Counted from the first letter of the stretch, positions 1 to 8,293 are shown. The stretch: DNA of 8,624 nt from Flavobacteriales bacterium (GCA_947464515.1 CANHXF010000060.1:1-8624); one strand, 5' to 3'. Numbers and translations: made by a program. Notes: generated from the sequence alone by a model not told the origin.

Positions 1-1986
1 CCAGCGCAGTTAGAATATATGGACGTAGCTCCAAACCAAATCGTATCGATTGCAGCTTCATTGATTCCTTTCTTGGAGCATGATGATGCAAACCGTGCGT
101 TGATGGGATCTAACATGCAACGTCAGGCCGTACCATTGTTGCGTCCTGAAGCGCCGATTGTTGGAACTGGTTTGGAAGAAAAAGTGGCTCGCGACAGTCG
201 CTCTTTGATCAATGCCGAAGGCAATGGTGAAGTAGTGTATGTTGATTCTCGTGAGATTCGCATTCGCTACGACCACAATGATTTTGATGATTTGGTGAGC
301 TTCACTGGAGATACCAAAACTTATCATTTGATCAAATTCCGTAGAACCAACCAAAACTCTTGTATCAACTTGCGTCCGATCGTTAAGAAGGGCGACAGAG
401 TGAGCAAAGGTGAGGTTCTTTGTGAAGGTTATGCAACCCAAGGCGGAGAATTGGCATTGGGTAGAAACTTGCGTGTGGCTTACATGCCTTGGCAGGGTTA
501 TAACTTTGAGGATGCGATTGTAATTTCTGAAAAAGTAGTAAAAGACGATTGGTATACAACCGTTTATATCACTGAATACGAATTGGAAGTGCGCGATACA
601 AAGCGTGGTGAAGAAGAGTTAACGAATGACATTCCGAACGTGAGTGAGGAAATGACGCGTAACTTGGACGACAACGGTTTGATTCGTGTTGGAGCTGAAG
701 TAAAGGAAGGCGATATTCTGATTGGTAAAATCACACCAAAAGGTGAGACTGAACCATCTCCAGAAGAAAAGTTGTTGCGTGCCATCTTTGGTGACAAAGC
801 GGGCGACGTAAAAGACGCTTCTTTGAAGGCATCTCCAGGTGCTCAAGGTGTTGTGATTGATAAGAAATTGTTCTCGAAGAGCAAAAAAGATAAGTCGACC
901 CGTACGGGTGACAAATCTCGCTTGTCTAAGATGGACGATGATCATCGCAAGGAATTGGGCATGTTGAAAGACGAATTGGTTAAGAAATTATTCCAATTGG
1001 TGGGCGGAAAAACTTCTCAAGGTGTATATAATATGTACAGCGAAGAGTTGATTCCAAAGGGAACTAAGTTCACTCAAAAGAACTTGATGAGCATTGATTA
1101 CAGCAATGTGAACTACCACAATTGGACGAGTGATGCGGACAAAAACAGTTTTGTTGTTCGTTGTTTAACCAACTTCATCAATGTAAATAACGAAAAGGTT
1201 ACCAATTACAAGCGCGAGCATTACTCAATCAGTGTGGGTGATGAATTGCCAACCGGTATCCTTCAATTGGCGAAAGTTTATGTAGCCAATAAGCGTAAAT
1301 TGAAAGTGGGAGATAAGATGGCGGGTCGTCACGGAAACAAGGGTATTGTTGCCCGTATCGTTCGTGAGGAAGATATGCCATTCTTGGATGATGGAACTCC
1401 GATGGACATCGTGTTGAACCCATTGGGTGTACCTTCACGTATGAACTTGGGTCAGATTTATGAAACCGTATTGGCTTGGGCTGGAAAAGAAATGGGTGTT
1501 CGTTTTGCGACTCCAATCTTTGATGGTGCAACTATGGCTGAGATCGATGAGGTAACTGAAAAAGCAGGTATCCCGAAGAACGGTTTGGTGCATTTGAACG
1601 ACGGATTGAGTGGTGACAGATTTGATCAACCAACGACGGTAGGTATCAGCTATATGTTGAAACTGGGTCACATGGTGGATGATAAGATGCATGCTCGTTC
1701 AATCGGTCCATATTCATTGATTACGCAACAGCCATTGGGTGGTAAAGCTCAGTTTGGTGGTCAGCGTTTTGGTGAGATGGAAGTTTGGGCATTGGAAGCA
1801 TTTGGCGCTGCCAATATCTTGCGTGAAATCTTAACTGTGAAGTCGGATGACATTACAGGAAGGGCTAAAGCGTACGAAGCCATCGTAAAAGGTGATAACA
1901 TCACTAACATCGGAACCCCAGAGTCATTTAACGTATTGCTGCACGAGCTCCGCGGTTTGGGCTTGGAAGTAACATTTATGGATTAA
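1..1986 (+). CDS. rpoB: DNA-directed RNA polymerase subunit beta, C-terminal half (5' end outside window)
   Basis: Beta subunit of RNA polymerase, which with beta' forms the active centre that makes RNA in the cytoplasm. The frame is open from base 1 (PAQLEYMDVAPNQ...), so the gene starts upstream; 661 residues are visible, roughly half of a normal RpoB. Seen in order: the block SLIPFLEHDDANRALMG with MQRQAV (Arg codon at 121, equivalent to E. coli R687 in the rifampicin region); GYNFED (Glu 508-510, Asp 511-513, equivalent to E813/D814 near the active site); a lineage-type insertion at about 880-1240; GDKMAGRHGNKG (Lys 1315-1317, equivalent to K1065); DDKMHARS (His 1690-1692, equivalent to H1237); then GGKAQFGGQRFGEMEVWALE and the C-terminal clamp that contacts beta'. 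No frameshift or missing key residue. rpoC follows after 16 bases, so the two are surely co-transcribed. The equivalences rest on remembered E. coli numbering, not a computed alignment. Identity is essentially certain. Confidence 0.98.
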   Translation, partial: PAQLEYMDVAPNQIVSIAASLIPFLEHDDANRALMGSNMQRQAVPLLRPEAPIVGTGLEEKVARDSRSLINAEGNGEVVYVDSREIRIRYDHNDFDDLVSFTGDTKTYHLIKFRRTNQNSCINLRPIVKKGDRVSKGEVLCEGYATQGGELALGRNLRVAYMPWQGYNFEDAIVISEKVVKDDWYTTVYITEYELEVRDTKRGEEELTNDIPNVSEEMTRNLDDNGLIRVGAEVKEGDILIGKITPKGETEPSPEEKLLRAIFGDKAGDVKDASLKASPGAQGVVIDKKLFSKSKKDKSTRTGDKSRLSKMDDDHRKELGMLKDELVKKLFQLVGGKTSQGVYNMYSEELIPKGTKFTQKNLMSIDYSNVNYHNWTSDADKNSFVVRCLTNFINVNNEKVTNYKREHYSISVGDELPTGILQLAKVYVANKRKLKVGDKMAGRHGNKGIVARIVREEDMPFLDDGTPMDIVLNPLGVPSRMNLGQIYETVLAWAGKEMGVRFATPIFDGATMAEIDEVTEKAGIPKNGLVHLNDGLSGDRFDQPTTVGISYMLKLGHMVDDKMHARSIGPYSLITQQPLGGKAQFGGQRFGEMEVWALEAFGAANILREILTVKSDDITGRAKAYEAIVKGDNITNIGTPESFNVLLHELRGLGLEVTFMD

Positions 1987-2002
1987 TCTCTAGAAACCAA
2001 TC

Positions 2003-5000
2003 ATGCAACTTCAAAAGAAAACACAAAAACAAGGGAACAACTTTAGCAAGATCCGTATCTCGCTTGCTTCTCCTGAAAACATATTACGTCGCAGTTTCGG
2101 TGAGGTAGTTAAACCCGAAACCATCAACTATCGCAGTTACAAACCCGAAATGGGTGGTTTGTTCTGTGAGCGCATATTTGGTCCTATCAAGGATTACGAA
2201 TGTCATTGCGGAAAATACAAGCGTATCCGTTACAAGGGTATTGTTTGTGACCGTTGTGGCGTTGAGGTAACTGAAAAGAAAGTACGTAGAGAGCGTATGG
2301 GTCACATCAACTTGGTGGTACCTGTTGCGCACATTTGGTACTTCCGTTCTTTGCCAAACAAAATTGGTTACTTATTAGGTATCCCTACCAAGAAATTGGA
2401 CATGGTGATTTACTATGAGCGCTACGTGGTTATTCAAACTGGAGCGGCGAGCAACGTAAATTATTTGGATTTGTTAACAGAGGAAGAATATTTGGACATC
2501 GTTGATTCTTTACCAAAAGAAAATCAGATGTTGGAGAATTCTGATCCTAACAAATTTGTAGCTATGATGGGTGCTGAAGCGTTGGAAGAATTGTTGAAGC
2601 GTGTGAACTTGGATACGTTGAGCTACGACTTGCGTAACCAGGCTGCCACTGAGACATCACAACAGCGTAAGCAAGAGGCGTTGAAGCGTTTGAAAGTAAT
2701 TGAAAGCTTCCGCGGTGCTCAGTTAACCGGTGAAAATCGTCCTGAGTGGATGATTATGAAGATGTTGCCTGTTATTCCACCAGAATTGCGCCCATTGGTG
2801 CCATTGGAAGGTGGAAGATTTGCTACATCGGATTTGAATGATTTGTATCGCCGTGTAATTATCCGTAACAATCGTTTGAAGCGTTTGGTTGAGATCAAAG
2901 CCCCTGAGGTGATCTTGCGTAACGAAAAGCGTATGTTGCAGGAAGCGGTTGATTCATTGTTGGATAACACCCGTCGTGCAAGCGCTGTGAAGAGCGAAGG
3001 CAATCGTCCTTTGAAATCTTTGAGCGATATGCTTAAGGGTAAGCAAGGTCGTTTCCGTCAGAACTTGTTGGGTAAGCGTGTTGACTATTCTGGTCGTTCT
3101 GTAATCGTGGTAGGACCTACACTCAAATTGAACGAGTGTGGTTTGCCAAAGAACATGGCGGCGGAATTGTTCAAACCGTTTATCATTCGTAAATTGATTG
3201 AAAGGGGTATCGTAAAAACCGTAAAAACTGCGAAGAAAATCGTAGAGAAAAAAGATCCGGTGATTTGGGATATCTTGGAAAATATATTGAAAGGTCATCC
3301 AGTGTTGTTGAACCGTGCTCCTACGCTTCACAGATTGGGTATCCAAGCTTTCCAGCCTAAGTTGGTTGAGGGCAAGGCTATTCAGTTGCACCCATTGGTT
3401 TGTTCTGGATTTAACGCGGATTTTGATGGTGACCAGATGGCGGTTCACGTGCCTTTGGGCAACGCAGCTGTAGCGGAAGCTCAGTTGTTGATGTTGGCAT
3501 CGCACAACATTTTGAACCCTGCAAATGGTGCACCTATTACCGTTCCTTCTCAGGATATGATCTTGGGATTGTACTACATCACCAAAGAGCGTAAGGCAAC
3601 CGCTGAACACCCAGTAAAAGGTGAAGGTTTGTCGTTCTATGGTGCTGAAGAAGCCATCATCGCTTACAATGAAGGTCGTGCCGAATTGCATTCAAAAGTG
3701 AAATGTAAGGCCACCGTGCTGGAAAATGGTGAATTGGTTGAGAAGATCATCGACACAACCATTGGCCGTATCTTATTTAACCAAGTGGTTCCTCGCGAGG
3801 TTGGATACATCAATGAATTGTTGAAGAAGAAGAATTTGCGTGATATCATTACCAACATCATTCGTTTGAGCGGTGTTGCTAAGGCTGCAGATTTCTTGGA
3901 TAACATCAAGAATTTAGGATTCCACTACGCATTTAAAGGCGGATTGAGCTTTAACTTGAGCTATGTGAAAATCCCTGTTGAGAAAGAACAGTTGGTTAGC
4001 AAGGCGATGGAAGAAGTGTTGGAGATCCAGGCGAATGCCGATATGGGATTCATTACAAACAATGAGCGTTACAACCAGGTAATTGATTTGTGGACACGTG
4101 TAAACAACCAATTGGCTCGTGTATTGATCAATGATTTGCAAAACGAAGACCAAGGTTTCAACCCAATTTATATGATGTTGGATTCTGGAGCCCGTGGTTC
4201 TAAGGAGCAAATTCGTCAGTTGGGTGGTATGCGTGGTTTGATGGCTAAGCCTCAAAAGAACACAGGTGGTTCTGGTGGTGATACCATTGAAAACCCAATT
4301 ATTTCGAACTTCAAAGAAGGTTTGAACGTATTGGAATACTTCGTATCTACACACGGTGCTCGTAAAGGTTTGGCTGATACGGCGTTGAAAACTGCGGATG
4401 CGGGTTACTTGACCCGTCGTTTGCATGACGTTGCGCAGGATGTAGTAATTACTGAGCCTGATTGTGGTACTTTGAGAGGTATTGCGATGAGTGCATTGAT
4501 GAATAACGATGAAATCGCGGAGCCATTATACGAACGTATCTTGGGTAGAACTGCGTTGGATCGAGTTTATCATCCAAAAACGGGTGAGTTGATTGTTTCT
4601 GGAGGTCAGGAATTGACAGAAGAAATTTCTCATGCCATTGAGGATGCTGGAATTGAAGAGTTGGAAATCCGTTCGGTATTGACTTGCGAAACTTTGACAG
4701 GTGTTTGTGCTGCTTGTTATGGTCGTAACTTGTCTACCGGAAGAATGGTTCAAGCTGGTGAAGCTGTGGGTGTAATTGCTGCACAGTCAATTGGTGAACC
4801 AGGAACACAGTTGACGTTGCGTACTTTCCACACGGGTGGTGCGGCGTTGAACATTGCTGCGGAAAACACATTGACAACCAAATATGAAGGTGTGATTAGC
4901 TTCGACGGGATGCGTACTGTGACCAAATTTGATACCGATGAAAATGGCGAAGCCAAGAATTCGGAAATCGTATTGGGTCGTTCTGGCGAAGTGAGAGTTT

Positions 5001-6316
5001 TGGAACCTAAGACCAAGACTGTGATCACAACTTACAATATTCCTTATGGTGCCGTTTTGATGGTAAAAGAAGGACAAAAAGCGAAAAAAGGCGATGTGAT
5101 GTGCACATGGGATCCTTTTAACACGTTGATCATTTCCGACATTGATGGTAAGGTGACTTACGAAAACATCATTGAAGGTGTGAACATGCGTGAAGAGGGT
5201 GATGAGCAAACAGGATTGTCTGAATTGGTGATTGTAGAAAGTCGCGATAAGACGAAGGTGCCTCAGTTCCGTGTAGAAGGTGACGATGAAGTAACTAAAA
5301 TATTCAACATGCCTATGGGTGCTATCTTGGTTGCCAAGAAGGGTTCTTCCGTTAAGGGTGGTGATGTATTGGCGAAAATTCCTCGTTCGGCTACTAGAAC
5401 TCGTGATATCACGGGTGGTCTTCCTCGCGTAACGGAATTGTTTGAAGCACGTAATCCTTCTAACCCAGCAGTAGTTGCTGAGATCGATGGTGTTGTAACT
5501 TACGGTTTGTCGAAGCGTGGTAACCAGGAAATCATCATTACGTCTAAGGACGATGAAGTGAAACATTACCAAGTGCCATTGTCTAAGCACATTTTGGTTC
5601 ACGATGGCGACTATGTGAGAGCAGGTCAGCCTTTGAGCGACGGTGCAATTACACCTCAAGATATTCTTCGTATTGAAGGACCAGCATCAGTACAGCGTTA
5701 TGTATTGAATGGTATTCAGGAAGTATATCGTTTACAGGGTGTAACTATCAACGACAAGCACATTGAAGTAATTGTACGTCAGATGATGCAGAAAATGGAA
5801 ATCGTTGATCCAGGCGATACTCGTTTCTTGGAAGGTGAAATCGCCGACCGTTGGACGTTACGTTTGGAGAATGATAACATTTGGGATAAGAAGTTTGTAA
5901 CAGATCCAGGTGATAGCACAAATATGCATGCCGGACAAATTGTGAGTTTGAAAGATTTACGTCAGGAAAACAGCACATTGCGTCGTCAGGACATGAAGTT
6001 GGTGCAATATCGCGATGCGGTTTCTGCTACAGCTACACCGGTGTTACAAGGTATCACTAGAGCATCATTGGGTACTCAGAGTTTCATGAGTGCTGCATCG
6101 TTCCAGGAAACCACTAAAGTATTGAATGAGGCTGCAATTTCGGGTAAGATCGACGAACTGAGAGGTTTGAAAGAGAACGTAATTGTGGGTCATTTGATTC
6201 CTGCGGGTACTGGCTTACGTAGATTCCAGGAAGTAATTACTGGTTCTAAGGAAGAGTACGAGCGTATGATGGCTGCTAAATATGATGAACCTGAAGAGGC
6301 TGCTGTAGAGGCGTAA
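2003..6316 (+). CDS. rpoC: DNA-directed RNA polymerase subunit beta' (complete, 1437 aa)
   Basis: Largest RNA polymerase subunit; carries the catalytic magnesium site. Length fits Bacteroidota RpoC. Seen in order: N-terminal zinc site Cys67, Cys69, Cys82, Cys85 (CHCGKYKR...CDRCG); the catalytic loop NADFDGDQM with Asp473, Asp475 and Asp477; the F-loop region SGARGSKEQIRQLGGMRGL (about 728-746); a glycine-rich insertion (751-760); the bridge helix (THGARKGLADTALKTADAGYLTRRL, about 778-804); second zinc site Cys821, Cys895, Cys902, Cys905; the trigger loop with His943 (TLRTFHTGG); a large insertion at about 950-1130 like the SI3 insertion of E. coli; the second trigger-loop strand ITGGLPRVTELFEARNP (from 1136); and the conserved C-terminal blocks TPVLQGITRASLGTQSF and LIPAGTGLRRF, ending in an acidic tail. 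The ATG at 2003 gives the usual short N-terminus before NFSKIRI. There is no Shine-Dalgarno in the 16-base gap from rpoB. Last gene of the operon: a terminator follows 26 bases after the stop. Confidence 0.99.
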   Translation: MQLQKKTQKQGNNFSKIRISLASPENILRRSFGEVVKPETINYRSYKPEMGGLFCERIFGPIKDYECHCGKYKRIRYKGIVCDRCGVEVTEKKVRRERMGHINLVVPVAHIWYFRSLPNKIGYLLGIPTKKLDMVIYYERYVVIQTGAASNVNYLDLLTEEEYLDIVDSLPKENQMLENSDPNKFVAMMGAEALEELLKRVNLDTLSYDLRNQAATETSQQRKQEALKRLKVIESFRGAQLTGENRPEWMIMKMLPVIPPELRPLVPLEGGRFATSDLNDLYRRVIIRNNRLKRLVEIKAPEVILRNEKRMLQEAVDSLLDNTRRASAVKSEGNRPLKSLSDMLKGKQGRFRQNLLGKRVDYSGRSVIVVGPTLKLNECGLPKNMAAELFKPFIIRKLIERGIVKTVKTAKKIVEKKDPVIWDILENILKGHPVLLNRAPTLHRLGIQAFQPKLVEGKAIQLHPLVCSGFNADFDGDQMAVHVPLGNAAVAEAQLLMLASHNILNPANGAPITVPSQDMILGLYYITKERKATAEHPVKGEGLSFYGAEEAIIAYNEGRAELHSKVKCKATVLENGELVEKIIDTTIGRILFNQVVPREVGYINELLKKKNLRDIITNIIRLSGVAKAADFLDNIKNLGFHYAFKGGLSFNLSYVKIPVEKEQLVSKAMEEVLEIQANADMGFITNNERYNQVIDLWTRVNNQLARVLINDLQNEDQGFNPIYMMLDSGARGSKEQIRQLGGMRGLMAKPQKNTGGSGGDTIENPIISNFKEGLNVLEYFVSTHGARKGLADTALKTADAGYLTRRLHDVAQDVVITEPDCGTLRGIAMSALMNNDEIAEPLYERILGRTALDRVYHPKTGELIVSGGQELTEEISHAIEDAGIEELEIRSVLTCETLTGVCAACYGRNLSTGRMVQAGEAVGVIAAQSIGEPGTQLTLRTFHTGGAALNIAAENTLTTKYEGVISFDGMRTVTKFDTDENGEAKNSEIVLGRSGEVRVLEPKTKTVITTYNIPYGAVLMVKEGQKAKKGDVMCTWDPFNTLIISDIDGKVTYENIIEGVNMREEGDEQTGLSELVIVESRDKTKVPQFRVEGDDEVTKIFNMPMGAILVAKKGSSVKGGDVLAKIPRSATRTRDITGGLPRVTELFEARNPSNPAVVAEIDGVVTYGLSKRGNQEIIITSKDDEVKHYQVPLSKHILVHDGDYVRAGQPLSDGAITPQDILRIEGPASVQRYVLNGIQEVYRLQGVTINDKHIEVIVRQMMQKMEIVDPGDTRFLEGEIADRWTLRLENDNIWDKKFVTDPGDSTNMHAGQIVSLKDLRQENSTLRRQDMKLVQYRDAVSATATPVLQGITRASLGTQSFMSAASFQETTKVLNEAAISGKIDELRGLKENVIVGHLIPAGTGLRRFQEVITGSKEEYERMMAAKYDEPEEAAVEA

Positions 6317-6342
6317 TCTTCAATCGTTTAAAAATATGTATT

Positions 6343-6383
6343 AACAGAGAGGGCGGCCATTGGCCGCCCTCTCTGTTTTATTG
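6343..6383 (+). terminator. Intrinsic terminator of the rpoBC operon
   Basis: A perfect inverted repeat, arms 6343-6358 and 6362-6377 (16 pairs, with a GC-rich core GGGCGGCC/GGCCGCCC) around a 3-base loop ATT, followed by the T-rich run TTTTATT at 6376-6382. It begins 26 bases after the rpoC stop, which is where the operon should end. The T run is short and broken by an A. On the opposite strand the stem is followed by AATACATATTTTT, a poor tract, so it may stop read-through from the convergent ABC gene only weakly. Confidence 0.9.
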
Positions 6384-6415
6384 GCGATCTGAATGAAATG
6401 ATTTGGTTTATTACC

Positions 6416-6484
6416 ATGCATCGATCACAACGGCCGATGGCCATCCATTTGTCGTTAGTACTGCCGATGGGGATGCATCGATCA
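6416..6484. repeat. Nested short direct repeats in the convergent intergenic gap
   Basis: ATGCATCGATCA occurs exactly twice, at 6416-6427 and 6473-6484. Between these copies GCCGATGG occurs twice, at 6433-6440 and 6463-6470. The order is therefore A-B-B-A, all in direct orientation. The stretch also holds small palindromes: GATGGCCATC at 6436-6445 and GATGCATC at 6472-6479. It lies between the rpoC terminator and the end of the ABC transporter gene, where no promoter is expected. Function is unknown; it may be the remains of a local duplication or a genome-wide short repeat. The repeats themselves are certain, their significance is not. Confidence 0.5.
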
Positions 6485-6520
6485 GAGCCTCTGCATGAAT
6501 AAAATTAGCGAATCGAGGAT

Positions 6521-8275
6521 TTACTCGGCGATTTGTGTCTCGTACAAGTGCGCGTAATGTCCGCCAGCTGCCATCAATGAGGCGTGGTTGCCGCGCTCTT
6601 TCACTTCGCCTTTCTCGAGCACTAGAATTTCATCGGCTTTGGCGATGGTGCTCAAGCGGTGCGCAATGACAATGGCAGTGCGATTCTCTAACAGGCGGTC
6701 GATGGCTTTCTGAATCAGCTGCTCCGTTTCTGTATCGATGGAACTTGTGGCCTCGTCCAATAAGATGATTCTTGGGTCAAAGGCGAGGGCTCGTATAAAA
6801 CTAACTAACTGACGTTGGCCTAGGGAGAGGGTCATTCCGCGCTCCATCACATTGTAATCAAATCCGCCAGGAAGTTTTTCAATGAATTCATAAGCACCTA
6901 TCGAACGTGCCGCATCAATCATTTTCTGAATGTCGATATCGTCGTTGTGCAACCGGATGTTGTCTTTTACGCTGCCGCTGAAAAGGAATACATCCTGCAG
7001 AACCAGCGCAATTTGCTGTCGTACAGAAGTGATATTCAAGGATTGAATATTGATATCGTCGAGTAAAATATCGCCTTTTTGTTGCTGATAGAGCTGGTTA
7101 ACGAGGCTAGCAATGGTGGTTTTGCCCGAGCCCGTAGCGCCCACGATGGCCATCGTTTTTCCTTGGGGCAAGTGAAAGCTGACATCACGCAGGACCCATT
7201 CTTCGTTCTGATAAGCAAACCAAACGTGGTTGAATTTCACATCACCGCTAAATTTTGGCGCTGCTACTTCGGTGGTTTGTTCGATATTATCGACATCGTC
7301 GATGAGTTTAAAAATACGATCTGCTGCTACGATGCCCATTTGAATGTTGTTAAAACGGTCTGCAATGGCGCGGATCGGTCTAAAAAACAAGTTGATGAAC
7401 ATAATAAAGGCGGTTAGTTCACCAAATTCGATGCTTCCACGAACGAGAGAACCGCTACCATACCAAACGATTAAGGCGAAGCTAACTGCAACGAGGACTT
7501 CAACGATTGGGAAGAAGATGGAATAGTAATATACGCTGCGGATGTTGGCATCGCGGTGGGCTTGGTTGATTTGGTCGAACCTGCGTTTTTCTTCCTTTTC
7601 GCGGTTAAAGAGCTGCACGATTTGCATCCCGGTGATTCGTTCTTGGAGGAAGGCGTTTAGCTTGGCGACTTGATTTCTGACGTCTTGGAATGTATCGCGG
7701 ATGCCTTTCCGGAATCGGTTGGCCGCGAAAAGCAGCACGGGAACCACGGTAAGGGTGATGAGCGTGAGTTTTACGTCCATATAGAACATGCAACTCATGA
7801 TTACGATAATTTGAATGAGGTCGCCGGCAATCGTGATTACGCCGGATGAGAACAAGTCGGTGATGGTTTGTACATCGCTAATAGACCTGGTAACGGCTGT
7901 CCCTACGGGGGTTTTGTCGTAAAACGACAGTTTTAATCGGGTAAGGTGGTCGTATATATACTGTCGTAATTTAAGAATTACTGATTGAGCGATGGATTCA
8001 GAAAGGTAGGAGTTTGCAAATCCGAGTAGGGCTTGTACGATGAGCCAAATGAGCAAAATCAGGGCCCATTTTTCTAGTAATTGGAACTGTTTTGGGATGA
8101 TAACTTCATCGATGACGGTTTTGTAGAGGTAGGGCTGAAATGCGGTAATTACGCTTTGGACGATGGTCAAAATGATGGCGATAATCATCCAGTGGCGTTG
8201 AAATTTGGCCAGCGCTAATATTCTTTTAAAAAGTACCCATTGTGAGGCCGTGGCCTCTGTTTTTTTGCTTGGCAT
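6521..8275 (-). CDS. ABC transporter half-transporter, permease fused to ATPase (584 aa, exporter type)
   Basis: Inner-membrane ABC exporter of the MsbA/LmrA-like kind, in which one chain carries six membrane helices plus one ATPase domain and acts as a dimer. Predicted helices by eye: about 29-48, 70-88, 145-163, 168-187, 250-272 and 284-303. ATPase domain about 345-580: A-loop Tyr355; Walker A GATGSGKT (379-386); Q-loop Gln427; signature LSLGQ (483-487, Leu in place of the middle Gly of LSGGQ); Walker B IILLDE (503-508) with catalytic Glu508; D-loop SSID (511-514); H-loop His539. All ATP-hydrolysis residues are present, so a homodimer could work, though a partner is not excluded. Substrate unknown: lipid, peptide or drug export are all possible. 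The first ATG is kept because the polar start leads straight into the usual pre-helix stretch (WVLFKRILALAKF); the next Met is residue 30, at the first helix. No Shine-Dalgarno. It runs against rpoC and divergently from the kinase gene. Confidence 0.95.
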   Translation of the reverse strand: MPSKKTEATASQWVLFKRILALAKFQRHWMIIAIILTIVQSVITAFQPYLYKTVIDEVIIPKQFQLLEKWALILLIWLIVQALLGFANSYLSESIAQSVILKLRQYIYDHLTRLKLSFYDKTPVGTAVTRSISDVQTITDLFSSGVITIAGDLIQIIVIMSCMFYMDVKLTLITLTVVPVLLFAANRFRKGIRDTFQDVRNQVAKLNAFLQERITGMQIVQLFNREKEEKRRFDQINQAHRDANIRSVYYYSIFFPIVEVLVAVSFALIVWYGSGSLVRGSIEFGELTAFIMFINLFFRPIRAIADRFNNIQMGIVAADRIFKLIDDVDNIEQTTEVAAPKFSGDVKFNHVWFAYQNEEWVLRDVSFHLPQGKTMAIVGATGSGKTTIASLVNQLYQQQKGDILLDDINIQSLNITSVRQQIALVLQDVFLFSGSVKDNIRLHNDDIDIQKMIDAARSIGAYEFIEKLPGGFDYNVMERGMTLSLGQRQLVSFIRALAFDPRIILLDEATSSIDTETEQLIQKAIDRLLENRTAIVIAHRLSTIAKADEILVLEKGEVKERGNHASLMAAGGHYAHLYETQIAE

Positions 8276-8285
8276 GAATTGCTTG

Positions 8286-8293
8286 CAAAATTA
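8286..8293 (-). promoter_or_regulatory. Candidate Bacteroidota -7 promoter box for the ABC transporter gene
   Basis: On the minus strand 8293-8286 reads TAATTTTG, an exact match to the Bacteroidota vegetative -7 consensus TAnnTTTG. Its last base is 10 bases from the ATG, so transcription would start about 4-6 bases before the gene. I see no clean TTTG at the -33 position; the nearest T-rich stretch (CTTTTCC) is about 24 or more bases upstream, slightly too far. The box is clear; its use is inferred. Confidence 0.45.

Noticed and set aside
2954..3691. Open frame on the minus strand (245 codons) opposite rpoC
   Set aside because: It overlaps the rpoC catalytic region, has no domain or plausible start context, and shows the same shadow composition.
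4787..5659. Long open frame on the minus strand (290 codons) opposite rpoC
   Set aside because: It lies wholly within conserved rpoC, and its translation is rich in His, Arg, Thr and Asn with no recognisable domain. Heavy TTG use for leucine removes antisense stops, which explains its length.
6483..6493. Small hairpin CAGAG-C-CTCTG just past the end of the ABC gene, considered as its terminator
   Set aside because: The stem is only 5 pairs with a 1-base loop and lacks a T run on the minus strand.
7079..7417. Open frame on the plus strand (112 codons) opposite the ABC ATPase domain
   Set aside because: It is antisense to the conserved Walker A and A-loop region, with no known motif and no promoter.
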